A stretch of 64,000 nucleotides of DNA from CAIVVT01 sp963757265 (GTDB lineage Bacteria > Acidobacteriota > Terriglobia > Bryobacterales > Bryobacteraceae). A model generated the notes under the pieces. The model searched no databases. It had not been told where the DNA came from and saw only the letters and a program-made list of their open reading frames with translations. Made by a program: the position numbers and the translations under genes. The stretch spans positions 248,001 to 312,000 of the forward strand of contig CAVWRA010000010.1 in assembly GCA_963757265.1 (NCBI GenBank), given 5' to 3'. Positions 43,902 through 53,118 of this stretch are shown in pieces; within the stretch, counting starts at the first letter, position 1; the number at the start of each line of letters is the position of its first letter.

Positions 43902-44972
43902 TCATGGAGCGACTCCCCCAATCGTTTCCAGACCGTGCGTGGCCCGGTTCCACAGCCACAGCTGGGTCGCGCTCCACCCGGCGAGCCGCGAGCCGCGCTC
44001 GAAGCGCCGCCCGGGCAGCAGGCGGCGCCACGCGTTGCGCTGCGCGTTGAGTTCCGCCAGCGCATACGGCGTCGTCAGCAGCTCCACGCCGTTCTCGCGC
44101 AACGGCAGGAGCGCCTGGATCTTCCCGCCCGGCGAAACCGCGAAACTGGTCAGCGCCCGCGAAGCCGGGTCCACCGGAATCGGCGCCTGCGCCCGAATTG
44201 CGTCGCTCGGATGAGCCTCCACGAACAACCGCAGCGACGGCAGCCACGTCTCGGCGACGTCGTCGCGCGCCACCACCACCTGCGCCGGCCCCAGCCATTG
44301 GCCCGGCTCGCCCGCGAGCGCGTAACGCCGCACCGCGCCCAGAAAGGCGATCCAAGTCAGCGTCGGCGGCTCGTTGCGCATCTCGCGCGGCTCCGGGTCC
44401 AGGCACCACACGCCATGCAACCCCGCTCCCAGATGCCGGCAACGCACGTCCGGCAAATGCCGGATTTCCGGTTTTCCGTCCGTTTCCTGGAACGAATATC
44501 GGATCAGCGCATAGCGGCTGTCGCCCAGTCCGAAATTCGCATACGCCGCCACATATAGCACCCGATCCGGCGAGATCGAGAAATCCTCTACAGAAAACGA
44601 GAACACGCCCAATTGTTGCGGCTCGATCGCGACCTCCCGCTCTTCCGGAGGCTGCTTGTCCAGCGCAATCAGCAGGAATCGCCTCGCGCCCACCTGCGCC
44701 ACCGCGTACCCGTTTTCCGCCTTCACCGCCAGCGTCCCGCCCGGCAGCGTGATCCTCCGCCCGGCCCCGCCCTGCCGCTCCGCGCCCGCCGACTGCGCGA
44801 GCGCTAGCCCCGGGCCGGGCAGGCCGGCCGTTCCAATCAGAGCAGCCAACGCCGCGATCCAGGCCAGCCTGTCGAGCCGCCCGCGCAGTCCCCCCCCAAC
44901 CCGTCCTGCTCCTCCCGGTACCCGGACGGTTCGACTCCCTCCGCCGGGTTGAGCCGTCCGTCTGGCTATCAT
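43902..44972 (-). CDS. Secreted hypothetical protein, propeller-like
   Basis: The roughly 356-residue product has a long basic N-terminus, a hydrophobic export segment (LDRLAWIAALAALIGTAGLP) and a body made of short beta-strand units (FSISPDRVLYVAAYANFG, SFAVSPGGKIQALLPL) like those of a beta-propeller. No catalytic motif or family is recognised. The start is uncertain: ATG 44972 is used, with AAGGG unusually close to it, and a TTG at 45011 extends the frame. The export signal suggests periplasmic location. Confidence 0.55.
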   Translation of the reverse strand: MIARRTAQPGGGSRTVRVPGGAGRVGGGLRGRLDRLAWIAALAALIGTAGLPGPGLALAQSAGAERQGGAGRRITLPGGTLAVKAENGYAVAQVGARRFLLIALDKQPPEEREVAIEPQQLGVFSFSVEDFSISPDRVLYVAAYANFGLGDSRYALIRYSFQETDGKPEIRHLPDVRCRHLGAGLHGVWCLDPEPREMRNEPPTLTWIAFLGAVRRYALAGEPGQWLGPAQVVVARDDVAETWLPSLRLFVEAHPSDAIRAQAPIPVDPASRALTSFAVSPGGKIQALLPLRENGVELLTTPYALAELNAQRNAWRRLLPGRRFERGSRLAGWSATQLWLWNRATHGLETIGGVAP

Positions 44973-45387
44973 CCCTTCAGAGTAGCTGTCCACCCGGGTA
45001 ATGGAGCGCAAGCTCCGCGCCTCAAACCATCTGACCTGCGCATGATGAACGCCCCTTCATTGGTTAATTCGCCTTCTCTTCAAAAAGAAATTCAGGAATT
45101 CACCGGCGGCCGACCGGGAATTTACACGAAAAACACCCTTTTTTCGAGGGTCTCCGCGTTTCAGCGTGTTTATGGTTAACTATCGTCTATGTATTGCAAA
45201 CAAGCGTCTTCGCTTCGTTTCTATGCGGATTTCGCAGCGCGAGGCCGGTTTTTTTGCGGCGCGGCGCGCCAGTTTGCGGTTAAGCGAGCGTATCTATTGC
45301 AACAAAAAGCCTTATTGAAAAATGCGTCGCTTTGCGCCCGGGCCGGTGTTTCCCGGCCGCTCCGGGGCCGGGATTCGCGGCCAAAAA
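44973..45387. other. AT-richer gene-free region
   Basis: These 415 bases separate the secreted hypothetical from the 3' end of the SpoIIE phosphatase gene. The part from 45030 to 45330 is markedly richer in A and T than the rest of the window. Short reading frames on the plus strand have no ribosome binding site or family features. A promoter for the minus-strand hypothetical must lie here. Confidence 0.5.
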
Positions 45388-48036
45388 CTACTTCACCCGC
45401 GCCACCACCAGGGTCAGATCGTCCGACTGGTTGCCTTGGCTGAATTCCTGTACCGCATTGAAAACAGAGGTCACAATCTGCTCCGCTGGCAGCTCCTGCG
45501 AGCTCCGCAGGTGCTCCATGAACCGCGCTTCGCTGAACTCCTCCTCGCCCCGCATCGCCTCCGTGACGCCATCGCTGAAAATCGCCAGCAGATCTCCCGG
45601 CTGGAGCTGAATCTCGCGCGTTCCGCAGTCCCATTTCTCAAACAGACCGATCACCATAGCTGTTGATTTCAAACGGTTTATCGTGCCACCCGCGCGCAGC
45701 AGGAGGGGCGGATTATGGCCGCAATTGGCATATGTCAGGCGCCGCGCTGCGTCGTCGTAAAGGCCGAAAAACAGCGTCGCATAGTGCTGCGCGGCGGTCG
45801 ATTTCCACACCATCCGGTTCACCTGCTGCAGCGCGCGCACCACGTCGGCGGCCGTCATGCGCTCCGATCCGCTGCGCGTAAGTCCACTGAAACTGCGCAG
45901 ATGCGCCTGCAGGTTGGCCATCAGCAGGGCAGCATGAACGCCTTTTCCCGAGACATCGGCCAGCACCAATCCGGCCTGGTCGCAGCCCAGTTCGAGAAAG
46001 TCGTAATAATCTCCGCCCACGCGCCTCGCCTGCAGGCATCGCCCTGCGCATTCAAGGGTTTGCAGGTCCGGAGCGGACTGCGGCAGGAGCCTCGTTTGAA
46101 CGTCGCGGGCGATCTCCATTTCGCGCGCGGTGCGGCGCTCGATTTCGAGTTTTTCGGCGATGTTTTCGGCCAGCCGGAAATTCTCCAGCGCCATGCCGGC
46201 CTGGCTGGCGACCGAGGCCAGCAGGCGCTTGTCCTCGCCCGAATATGGCTCCTCGGAGAGGCGCGGGCCGAGTGCCAGGAGCCCGACTAACCGCCCATCG
46301 CGGCCGGGGACCGGCACCAGGCAGCCGGAATGGAGCTGGGCCAGCACGGCGGTTTGGGGGTCGTTCTCGAGGCCGGACGGCGGCAGTTCCCAAGGCTGAC
46401 CCTGGCGGGCCAATTCGACCAGCAGGGGCGAGGAACACTGAATCGTCTGAAACTCAGCCGGGACGTGGCCAGCGGCGGCGCCCAATTCTTCGTCACTGGT
46501 TGCCAGATAGACCACCAGGGAGGCCGGCTGGAGAGCGGCGTTGAGCTGGTTCAGAAGCAGTTGCGCCAGCGTCTCGCGATTGGGGGCGGTGCGCGACGTG
46601 GCGGCCAGATTCTCCAGAATGACCCGGGCGTCGTAGGCGCTGCGGAAAAAAGCACGGTCGATCCGGCGGCTTACCTGGCTGTGAACGCGCGACCCGCCCC
46701 ACAGCAGAGCCGTGCCAAAAACGACCCCCAAAACGATGTCAGCGGAGTGGCCTATTCCCATGATTACCGGCACATGGGCGAGCGAGGCGGCGAAGGCCAG
46801 TGTCAGGCCAAAACTGATGAAACAAAGCAGCAGCAGGAAGCCGCGTTGCACCAGCACATAGCGCGCGCTGCGCTGCAGCAGGACGGGGATGTCCAAGACA
46901 CGCTGCTTGAAAACGGCGTAGGCGAAGGAAAGCGGTACCAACAGGAGGGTGACATTGAGGATCATTTCCAGCCAGGCCGGCGACTGGAACCCGGCGTATT
47001 GCACGGCCGCCACGCGCGTTAAAGACGGGCCCAAGCCGACGACAGTGCCCCAGAAGATCACACGGATCTTGCGGCGCGTTTGCGGTTCGCGGGCGAAGAA
47101 GTAATTCGCGGCCAGCGAAACCAACCCGAGTACCAGAAAGCCGAGTATGGCGCCGGAGTAGATGTGGTCGGAGGCGGGCTCGCCGATGAGCCTGGACAAC
47201 GCGGCGACGGGCCGCGAGACATCGGGCGCATTCGTCTCGCCGGCGGACCCCAATCCCAGGCCGAGCGCAACCCATTTGAGCCAGGGAAGCCCGCGGTCGA
47301 GCGGTGAGCGCGCGGGAAAGACGGCGCACAGGAAGTAGAACGAGGCGCCCAACGTGCTAATGAAGAGCCCTTTGTATGCCTCCACCCAGGGACGCAGCCG
47401 CACCGGCACGGTCTGGAAGTCGTCTCGGAACCCGAACGCGGCTATGATGCCGGCGAAAAAGCAGGCCAGCAGCCAGACGTTGCGGTCCTCCGGGCGCAGC
47501 AACAGAATGAGGAGCCCGACGGCCGCGAAAGCCAGCACCAGTGAGTTCTGCAGGAGCCGGTCGGCGGTGTCCTGCAGGCTGCCCGGAGTCGGGGGCGGCT
47601 CCGAGTTGGGCCGGAAAACGCCTGTGAGCTCGAGGGGAGCGGCCTGGCCCGGACGGCGAACGGTCAGGTGAACCGAATCCCCGACCGAATGGCGATAATA
47701 GGCTCTTAGCTGATCGAAGCCGTCCTTAACGCGGCGGCCGTCGAAGGCGATGACCGCATCGCCTACCCTTAATCCGGCTCGCTCCGCCGGACTGCCGGGG
47801 TAGATCTTGGTTACGACGTGGGCGTGCTGAGCAGCGTCGTAAGGGTAGTCGAGGCCGAGTTCGACCGCGGGGCCGTGTTCCAGCCACAGGGCGTCCATCC
47901 AGAACCAGGTATAGAGCACAGTGGCGACTGCGAAGACGATCGCCAGCACTCGCAAGGCGATGGGCGACCAGCGCGATCCGCGGCCGGCGGAATGAGAAAA
48001 AGGCCTCATGGACTCCACGACTGTTATATCTCGCAT
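45388..48036 (-). CDS. Membrane SpoIIE-type phosphatase with PDZ and GAF domains
   Basis: The 882-residue protein has a first membrane segment (about 27-48), a PDZ domain (VVTKIYPGSPAERAGLRVGD), seven or so further membrane helices (about 170-440), a GAF domain (about 480-640), a short linker and a PP2C/SpoIIE phosphatase domain. Metal-binding motifs are RRVGGDYYDF, LADVSGKGVHAALLMANLQ and AIFSDGVTEA. Such phosphatases act on phosphorylated anti-anti-sigma factors in partner-switching pathways. ATG 48036 is preferred because GGAGAG lies five bases upstream; ATG 48051 is an alternative. No anti-sigma partner is next to it. The 3' tail ends DDLTLVVARVK as in the family. Confidence 0.9.
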   Translation of the reverse strand: MRDITVVESMRPFSHSAGRGSRWSPIALRVLAIVFAVATVLYTWFWMDALWLEHGPAVELGLDYPYDAAQHAHVVTKIYPGSPAERAGLRVGDAVIAFDGRRVKDGFDQLRAYYRHSVGDSVHLTVRRPGQAAPLELTGVFRPNSEPPPTPGSLQDTADRLLQNSLVLAFAAVGLLILLLRPEDRNVWLLACFFAGIIAAFGFRDDFQTVPVRLRPWVEAYKGLFISTLGASFYFLCAVFPARSPLDRGLPWLKWVALGLGLGSAGETNAPDVSRPVAALSRLIGEPASDHIYSGAILGFLVLGLVSLAANYFFAREPQTRRKIRVIFWGTVVGLGPSLTRVAAVQYAGFQSPAWLEMILNVTLLLVPLSFAYAVFKQRVLDIPVLLQRSARYVLVQRGFLLLLCFISFGLTLAFAASLAHVPVIMGIGHSADIVLGVVFGTALLWGGSRVHSQVSRRIDRAFFRSAYDARVILENLAATSRTAPNRETLAQLLLNQLNAALQPASLVVYLATSDEELGAAAGHVPAEFQTIQCSSPLLVELARQGQPWELPPSGLENDPQTAVLAQLHSGCLVPVPGRDGRLVGLLALGPRLSEEPYSGEDKRLLASVASQAGMALENFRLAENIAEKLEIERRTAREMEIARDVQTRLLPQSAPDLQTLECAGRCLQARRVGGDYYDFLELGCDQAGLVLADVSGKGVHAALLMANLQAHLRSFSGLTRSGSERMTAADVVRALQQVNRMVWKSTAAQHYATLFFGLYDDAARRLTYANCGHNPPLLLRAGGTINRLKSTAMVIGLFEKWDCGTREIQLQPGDLLAIFSDGVTEAMRGEEEFSEARFMEHLRSSQELPAEQIVTSVFNAVQEFSQGNQSDDLTLVVARVK

Positions 48037-48172
48037 GCGCTCTCCGCGCATAGCGGCCGCGGCGGGCGGCGGGATCGTTGGATTCTGTCATGGAAGCGCA
48101 ATGCCGGCGAGGCACGATAGTAGGGAGCAGGGCCGACAGGCCCGGACCGATGTGCGGGAGCGGTGGAGGGAC

Positions 48173-48964
48173 ATGAACGGGACAGAGACGCTGGTTACCA
48201 TCGTGCACGATGATTCGGTCGGCACGATCACATTGAACGATGCGCGGCGGCGCAACGCGCTGAGCAAAGAGCTGATCGAAGGGATGGTGGACGCGATCGG
48301 CGAGTTACAGGACGCCAAGATGCGTGCGATCGTGCTGCGGGCGCAGCCGGGAGCGCGCACGTGGTCGTCGGGGCATAACGTGCACGAGCTGCCGACGACA
48401 GGGCGCGATCCGCTGGCCTACAGCGACCCGCTGCGGCTGCTGGTGCGGCGGATCCAGGCGTGCCCGTGTCCGGTGATCGCGATGGTGGCAGGCGGAGTGT
48501 GGGGCGGGGCGTGCGAGGTGGTGATGTCGTGCGACTTCGCGGTGGCATCGGAGGACGCGACGTTTGCGATCACGCCGGCGCGGATGGGCGTGCCCTACAA
48601 CATCGTCGGGACGCTGAACCTGATGCACTCGGCCAACATCCCGCTAGTGAAGGAGATGCTGTTCTGCGGCAAGCAGGTGGGCGCGGCGCGGGCGCACCAG
48701 GTGGGATTGGTGAACTACGTGGTGAGGCCGGACGAACTGGAGGCGCAGACCTACAAGCTGGCGCGGGACATTGCGGAGAACTCGCCGCTGGTGATCGCGT
48801 TGCTGAAGGAGGAAGTCCGCGTCCTGTCGGCGGCTTCGCCGCTGTCGCCCGAGACGTTCGAGCGGATCCAGGGGTTGCGGCGGGCGGTGTACGACAGCGA
48901 GGATTACCAGGAGGGGATCAGGGCGTTTTTCGAGAAGCGGGCGCCGCGGTTCCAGGGGAAGTGA
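48173..48964 (+). CDS. scpB: Methylmalonyl-CoA decarboxylase (crotonase family)
   Basis: The 263-residue enzyme belongs to the crotonase family and closely follows E. coli ScpB/YgfG along its length. Shared phrases are SGHNVHELPTTGRDPL, YSDPLRLLVRRIQ, VWGGACEVVMSCD, MGVPYNIVGTLNL and GLRRAVYDSEDYQEGIRAFF. It would turn methylmalonyl-CoA into propionyl-CoA. ATG 48173 is chosen because the family N-terminus starts there and AGGG precedes it. In E. coli it sits with methylmalonyl-CoA mutase, but here no mutase gene is adjacent. The gene is divergent from the SpoIIE phosphatase. Confidence 0.88.
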   Translation: MNGTETLVTIVHDDSVGTITLNDARRRNALSKELIEGMVDAIGELQDAKMRAIVLRAQPGARTWSSGHNVHELPTTGRDPLAYSDPLRLLVRRIQACPCPVIAMVAGGVWGGACEVVMSCDFAVASEDATFAITPARMGVPYNIVGTLNLMHSANIPLVKEMLFCGKQVGAARAHQVGLVNYVVRPDELEAQTYKLARDIAENSPLVIALLKEEVRVLSAASPLSPETFERIQGLRRAVYDSEDYQEGIRAFFEKRAPRFQGK

Positions 48965-49090
48965 AGGCGGGGCGGGACGACGCGGCGGATGGACAGAAGT
49001 GCAAAGTCAGGGCCGGCGGCGGCGCTACACTGGAGTTGCGCAAGCCGTTTGGAACCTGAGGGGAACAGCTGTCAAGGGGCGGACAACCGA

Positions 49091-49360
49091 ATGCAGGATC
49101 TGGCTTTCTACGCAAACATCTTCAAGGAGGGCGGCACGTACGTGGCGTATGTGCCGGCGCTGGACGTGTCCAGTTGCGGGGCGACGGATGAGGAAGCTCG
49201 CCGCAACATCCGCGACGCGGTGCGAGGATTCCTGGCGGCGTGCACCGACCTGGGGACGCTGGACGAGGTTCTGAGGGAGGCCGGATACCAGCACGAGGGG
49301 GAGGAGTGGCGCGGGCCGGAGTTCGTGTCCATGGACCGCCTGACGATGAGCCTCGGTTAG
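49091..49360 (+). CDS. hicB: HicB-type antitoxin
   Basis: The 89-residue protein has the partial RNase H fold of HicB antitoxins: YANIFKEGGTYVAYVPALDV, then SSCGATDEEARRNIRDAVRG. It should bind and block the HicA RNase and repress its own promoter. AAGCTG-free upstream sequence gives no strong ribosome binding site, but the family start MQDLAFYANIF fits ATG 49091. It lies four bases before hicA. No clear C-terminal DNA-binding domain is seen, which is common for short HicB proteins. Confidence 0.82.
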   Translation: MQDLAFYANIFKEGGTYVAYVPALDVSSCGATDEEARRNIRDAVRGFLAACTDLGTLDEVLREAGYQHEGEEWRGPEFVSMDRLTMSLG

Positions 49361-49364
49361 CGGC

Positions 49365-49595
49365 ATGCCCGCGCTGCGGCCGGTGCACTATCAGGAACTG
49401 GTTCGCGTCTTCGAGCGGGATGGGTTCCGCTTCGACCGGCAGCAAGGGGACCATCGCGTCTACGTCAAGGCGGGCCTGATCCGCCCGATTGTGATTCCGC
49501 TATACCGGGCCGTGCCCGTGTTCATCATCAAGAACCTTTTGCGCACGTCGGGAATGACGCGCGAACGGTACTTCGAGCTGTTGGGACAATCCTGA
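49365..49595 (+). CDS. hicA: HicA-type mRNA interferase toxin
   Basis: The 76-residue protein matches HicA, a small double-stranded-RNA-binding-fold RNase that cuts mRNA. The catalytic His lies in QQGDHRVYVK near residue 30, and VPVFIIKNLLRTSGMTRERYF is the typical C-terminus. The length is normal for the family. With hicB it forms a type II toxin-antitoxin pair, in the less common antitoxin-first order. Confidence 0.85.
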   Translation: MPALRPVHYQELVRVFERDGFRFDRQQGDHRVYVKAGLIRPIVIPLYRAVPVFIIKNLLRTSGMTRERYFELLGQS

Positions 49596-49897
49596 ACCTG
49601 GCGGATTGGGACGCATTGCATTCGGGCGTGCTCTGTTGGGATTCCGCGGCCTCATCTTAGAGCGAAGCGTCCAATCTTGAGGGCAACGTTGCGCCGGCGG
49701 GTGATACCAAGGCCAAAGACCGATAGCCCAATCCTTCCAGCGGGCAGGCAGCGTGCCTCCAGGTACAGCGGTTAGACCGCGGGTTGGGACAACGCAGGGA
49801 TGGGGCGTTGCGAATACCCTCCGGGGTCCCGCTCAGGCGCGAAATGGCTGTCCGCGATCAATTGCCGTATTCAGTATTAAATGGTACTCTACCAAGG
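49596..49897. other. Gene-free region with small hairpins
   Basis: These 302 bases follow hicA. Small inverted repeats occur (GGCA...TGCC near 49743-49757 and CGGTTAGACCG near 49769-49779). No gene, T-run terminator or known riboswitch is recognised. The promoter for the outer-membrane protein operon should be in the last 100 bases. Confidence 0.45.
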
Positions 49898-50758
49898 ATG
49901 CGGAGGAGCTTCCTGCTGTTGTTCCTGTCGATGCCCGCGTGGGCCGGTCCTCCATTTCAGACCGATGACCCGGAGCCGATCGAATATAAAAACTACGAGT
50001 TCTATACATTCGCTAACGCGGACGGGACCGCGGTGGAGATGGATACCGAAGGGCCGGCGGTGGAGTTCAACTGGGGCGCATTGCCCAATGTGCACCTGCA
50101 CATTATCGTGCCCGAAGCGGCGATTTTCCCGTCCAACAATCCCAGCCTGGCGCCGGCCGGCGCGGGCCCCCGAGCCTACGGTATCGGAGATATCGAAACG
50201 GGCATCAAATACCGCTTCGTTCAGGAGGGCAAGCGGCGGCCGATGATCGGCACGTTCGTGATGTTCGAACTTCCGAGCGGGAGTTATGCACGCGGATTGG
50301 GCGTGGGGAAGACGTGGTACAAGCTGCCGTTGTGGGTACAGAAGAGTTGGGGCCCGTGGACCACCTATGGCGGCGGCGGGGAGACCGTGTTCAGTAAGGT
50401 CCCGGGCTACCGCAATTACCCATTCGCCGGTTGGCTGGTGCAGCGCGATCTGGGTAAGAAGGTGACGCTGGGGACCGAGGTTTTCTATCACGGCCCCGAA
50501 GGGTGGGCAACTCCTCAGACCCGGCCGGCCACGCTGATCGACGTTGGCGGGTATTACAAGTTCCGCGACCCCGGCTTTCAATTGCTGTTCTGCTACGGCC
50601 ACACGGCGATCGGGCAAAGCGAGAATTATGCGTACCTAGGGCTGTACTGGACGTGGGGCAAGAAGTCCGATGACCCGAGTAAAGCCATGAATAGCTTCGG
50701 ACCGCCCAATGCCATGGGAGGCGCTGGACCGCCAAGTGGCATGGGAGGCGCTTTATGA
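49898..50758 (+). CDS. Outer-membrane beta-barrel-like protein
   Basis: The 286-residue protein has a signal peptide (MRRSFLLLFLSMPAWA) and then alternating amphipathic strands, as in small outer-membrane transporter-like barrels. Repeated strand signatures are GDIETGIKYRFVQEG, PMIGTFVMFELPSG, WTTYGGGGETVF and NYAYLGLYWTWG. The C-terminus ends in a Gly/Pro/Met-rich tail (FGPPNAMGGAGPPSGMGGAL). ATG 49898 is selected because of the signal peptide. Its stop overlaps the next start in an ATGA tetramer. The substrate, if any, is unknown. Confidence 0.7.
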   Translation: MRRSFLLLFLSMPAWAGPPFQTDDPEPIEYKNYEFYTFANADGTAVEMDTEGPAVEFNWGALPNVHLHIIVPEAAIFPSNNPSLAPAGAGPRAYGIGDIETGIKYRFVQEGKRRPMIGTFVMFELPSGSYARGLGVGKTWYKLPLWVQKSWGPWTTYGGGGETVFSKVPGYRNYPFAGWLVQRDLGKKVTLGTEVFYHGPEGWATPQTRPATLIDVGGYYKFRDPGFQLLFCYGHTAIGQSENYAYLGLYWTWGKKSDDPSKAMNSFGPPNAMGGAGPPSGMGGAL

Positions 50759-51231
50759 ACATTCAAATGAGCGATCTCATCCTACTGGGACATGCCGGCT
50801 TCGGCATATTGGGGACTCTAGCGGCGCTGTGGGTGTTTGTAGAAGCGCTCAATGCGCGAGAAGAGAATGCAGCGCGGATTCGCAGGGGCGCGGCCGCCGT
50901 GGCGATCTGCATGTGTGCGGCTTGCGTACTCGGCGGAAGCTGGTACCTGCGATTCTATCCGGCAGAGAAGGCGATGATACTAGGGGGGCCGTGGCCATTG
51001 GCGCACAACTTATTCATGGAGACTAAGGAGCACCTGTTCTTTATCACATTGATCCTGGCGCTCTATCTACCGATTGTTGCGGCGGAAAAGTTACACGCCA
51101 ATGCGATGGCCCGAAGGATGGCGCTGTCGGTGAGCCTGTTGATCGTCCTTACCGGCATGGCGCTCGAGGGGGCGGGAGCGGTGATCAATCACGGCGTCAA
51201 GGTCGCGCTGCTGCGCACCTATGTCAAATAG
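50755..51231 (+). CDS. Four-helix membrane protein, unknown function
   Basis: The 158-residue protein has four hydrophobic helices (about 8-28, 47-64, 96-113 and 125-142) and several His and Glu residues near the membrane surface (LLGHAGFG, LAHNLFMETKEHLFFI, INHGVKV). It could bind haem or copper, but no diagnostic motif is present. Translation is coupled to the barrel gene through an ATGA overlap. It is followed after 21 bases by another small membrane protein. Confidence 0.68.
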   Translation: MNIQMSDLILLGHAGFGILGTLAALWVFVEALNAREENAARIRRGAAAVAICMCAACVLGGSWYLRFYPAEKAMILGGPWPLAHNLFMETKEHLFFITLILALYLPIVAAEKLHANAMARRMALSVSLLIVLTGMALEGAGAVINHGVKVALLRTYVK

Positions 51232-51252
51232 AGGACGCCGGCGGGACGAGTT

Positions 51253-51570
51253 ATGCTAAGCGAAACACAGCGGCTGGGGCGCGCGACGGCAGCTTTTGCC
51301 CTGGCGGCTATTATTACGGTACTGTTCAATACCGCGCTAGCGTGGGCCAAGGACGCCTACCAGCCGCTAAGCCGGTTCATGAACTCCATCGCGGGCCATA
51401 ACTGGACCACACAAGGCCTGGCGGACTTTATCCTATTCTTCGGATCAGGGCTGATCTTCAGGAAGACCGGATGGGCTGACAGGATCGATCCGCAGCGGCT
51501 GATTACCCTGCTGGCCGCCGCGGTGGTGGTGGCGGGTGTGGGACTGGCGGCGTGGTACGCGCTGTTCTGA
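51253..51570 (+). CDS. Small membrane protein, unknown function
   Basis: The 105-residue protein has three membrane helices (about 12-30, 52-70 and 83-103). GHNWTTQGLADFILFFGSGL is its most distinctive segment. It is the third gene of the barrel operon. No family is recognised. Confidence 0.65.
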   Translation: MLSETQRLGRATAAFALAAIITVLFNTALAWAKDAYQPLSRFMNSIAGHNWTTQGLADFILFFGSGLIFRKTGWADRIDPQRLITLLAAAVVVAGVGLAAWYALF

Positions 51571-51678
51571 TACCGGGACAGCGCTCAGAGTCCAAATTCA
51601 TCCTGGGCCGTCAGATTGCGCACGAGCGGTGGGGCGCAAATCGTGCGAGTGGCGTGTCGCAAGAAAACTGTTAGCGCA

Positions 51679-51733
51679 ACCGTCTCACGGTCGCGGCTCA
51701 GAAACAACATGACCGCTCCTTGCAGTCGCGGCT
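51679..51733 (-). repeat. REP-like intergenic repeat, second locus
   Basis: GACCGCTCCTTGCAGTCGCG plus GCT at 51711-51733 is the exact reverse complement of the core at 38378-38400. A second, more decayed unit (AACCGTCTCACGGTCGCGGC, then TCAGAAAC) lies at 51679-51705. The array sits between the 3' ends of two convergent genes. Confidence 0.8.
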
Positions 51734-51778
51734 CCGTAAGACAGCGCGGCCTGGTCGCGGCGCGGCGGGTGGCGCGGG

Positions 51779-52843
51779 TCAGGCGTTGGAGAATTCAATG
51801 AAGCGGTGGAGGAGGTTGCGGGCGGCGCCGGAGTCGATGGCGGAGGAGGCGAGGCGGGTGGCGGCGGTCAGGGCGTCGGGGTTTAACGGGTAGTCCGGTT
51901 CGGCGGCGGCGGCGAGGCGGGCAGCCCGTTGGGCGGCGTAGATGGCGAGGGCGGCGTTGGCCAGAACGAAGTCGCGCTGGGGGCCGGGCTCGCCGGAGAA
52001 GATGGCGCGCAGGCGGGCGGCGTTGTGGGCGGCGTCGCCGCCGCGGAGGGATTCCAAGGAGGCGCGGTCGAGGCCGAAGTCGTCCGGACCGAGGATGTGG
52101 AGGGCGACGTTGCCCGCGTGGATTTCATAAGCCACGGTGGTGGTGGTCAGGGAGACCTCGTCGAGGCCGTCTTCGCCGTGGACGACGAATCCGTAGGGCA
52201 GGCCGAGTGCGGCGAGCGCTTCGGCCATGAGGATGGCGGAGGGGGGAGAAGGCGCGCCGACGATCTGGACTGTGGCGCCGGCGGGATTGCAAAGCGGGCC
52301 GAGGAGGTTGAAGACGGTGCGCGCCTTGAGCTCCTGGCGGGCGGGCATGGCGTGCTTCATGGCAGGGTGGAGAGCGGGCGCGAAGAGGAAGCCGATACCG
52401 AGCTCGCGGATGGAGGAGGCGACGCGCTCGGGAGGGAGATCGACGCGCGCGCCGAGGGCCTCGAGGACGTCGGCTGAGCCGCAGCGCGAGGAGATGGAGC
52501 GGTTGCCGTGCTTGGCGACGCGAACGCCGGCGGCGGCGGCGACGAAAGAGGCGATGGTGGAGACGTTGATGGTGTTGTGGAGGTCGCCGCCGGTGCCGAC
52601 GATGTCGAGGACGGGCTCGTCGACGATGCCGTGGTCGATAGTGACGCAGCCATCGCGCATGGCGCGGGCGAAGCCTTCGAGCTCGGCGGCGGATTCGCCT
52701 TTGACGCGGAGGGCGGCGAGGAAAGCGGCCAGGCGCGGGGTGGAGACTTCGCCGCGCAGGATGAGCTGCATGGCGGAGTGCGCCTCGGCGACGGACAAGT
52801 CGCCGCGATTCATGACCTTGTGAAGGGGCTCGAGAAACGGCAT
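51779..52843 (-). CDS. trpD: Anthranilate phosphoribosyltransferase
   Basis: TrpD joins anthranilate to phosphoribosyl pyrophosphate in tryptophan synthesis. The 354-residue protein has all family motifs: DIVGTGGDLHNTINVST (PRPP binding) near 80, KHGNRSISSRCGSADVLEAL near 108, GFLFAPALHPAMKHA near 145 and NLLGPLCNPA near 172. ATG 52843 has CAGGA four bases upstream and is preferred over a GTG at 52867. No other trp gene is in the window, so the pathway is dispersed. Confidence 0.95.
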   Translation of the reverse strand: MPFLEPLHKVMNRGDLSVAEAHSAMQLILRGEVSTPRLAAFLAALRVKGESAAELEGFARAMRDGCVTIDHGIVDEPVLDIVGTGGDLHNTINVSTIASFVAAAAGVRVAKHGNRSISSRCGSADVLEALGARVDLPPERVASSIRELGIGFLFAPALHPAMKHAMPARQELKARTVFNLLGPLCNPAGATVQIVGAPSPPSAILMAEALAALGLPYGFVVHGEDGLDEVSLTTTTVAYEIHAGNVALHILGPDDFGLDRASLESLRGGDAAHNAARLRAIFSGEPGPQRDFVLANAALAIYAAQRAARLAAAAEPDYPLNPDALTAATRLASSAIDSGAARNLLHRFIEFSNA

Positions 52844-53118
52844 GGTATCCTGAATCTGGTTTGCCACGAAGCCCGGCAGCCGTCAATGAAAATGAGAAAC
52901 CCGCAACCGGAAGCGAGTGGGCGAGGGGATCTCGTCTCTAAGACAATTTACGCACACTCGGGGCGAGCGCAGGCGAGAGCGGGCGGTGAGAAGGCATTGA
53001 GAGCGACGAGAGGCATTGGAACGTCATCCCGCACGAGGGGCCGGCAGGAGTGCCTGCGGCACAAGGCGAAGCGGGTGCGCCACACCGGCGCTGTGACGTT
53101 CATTCCGAGGAAACTGCC

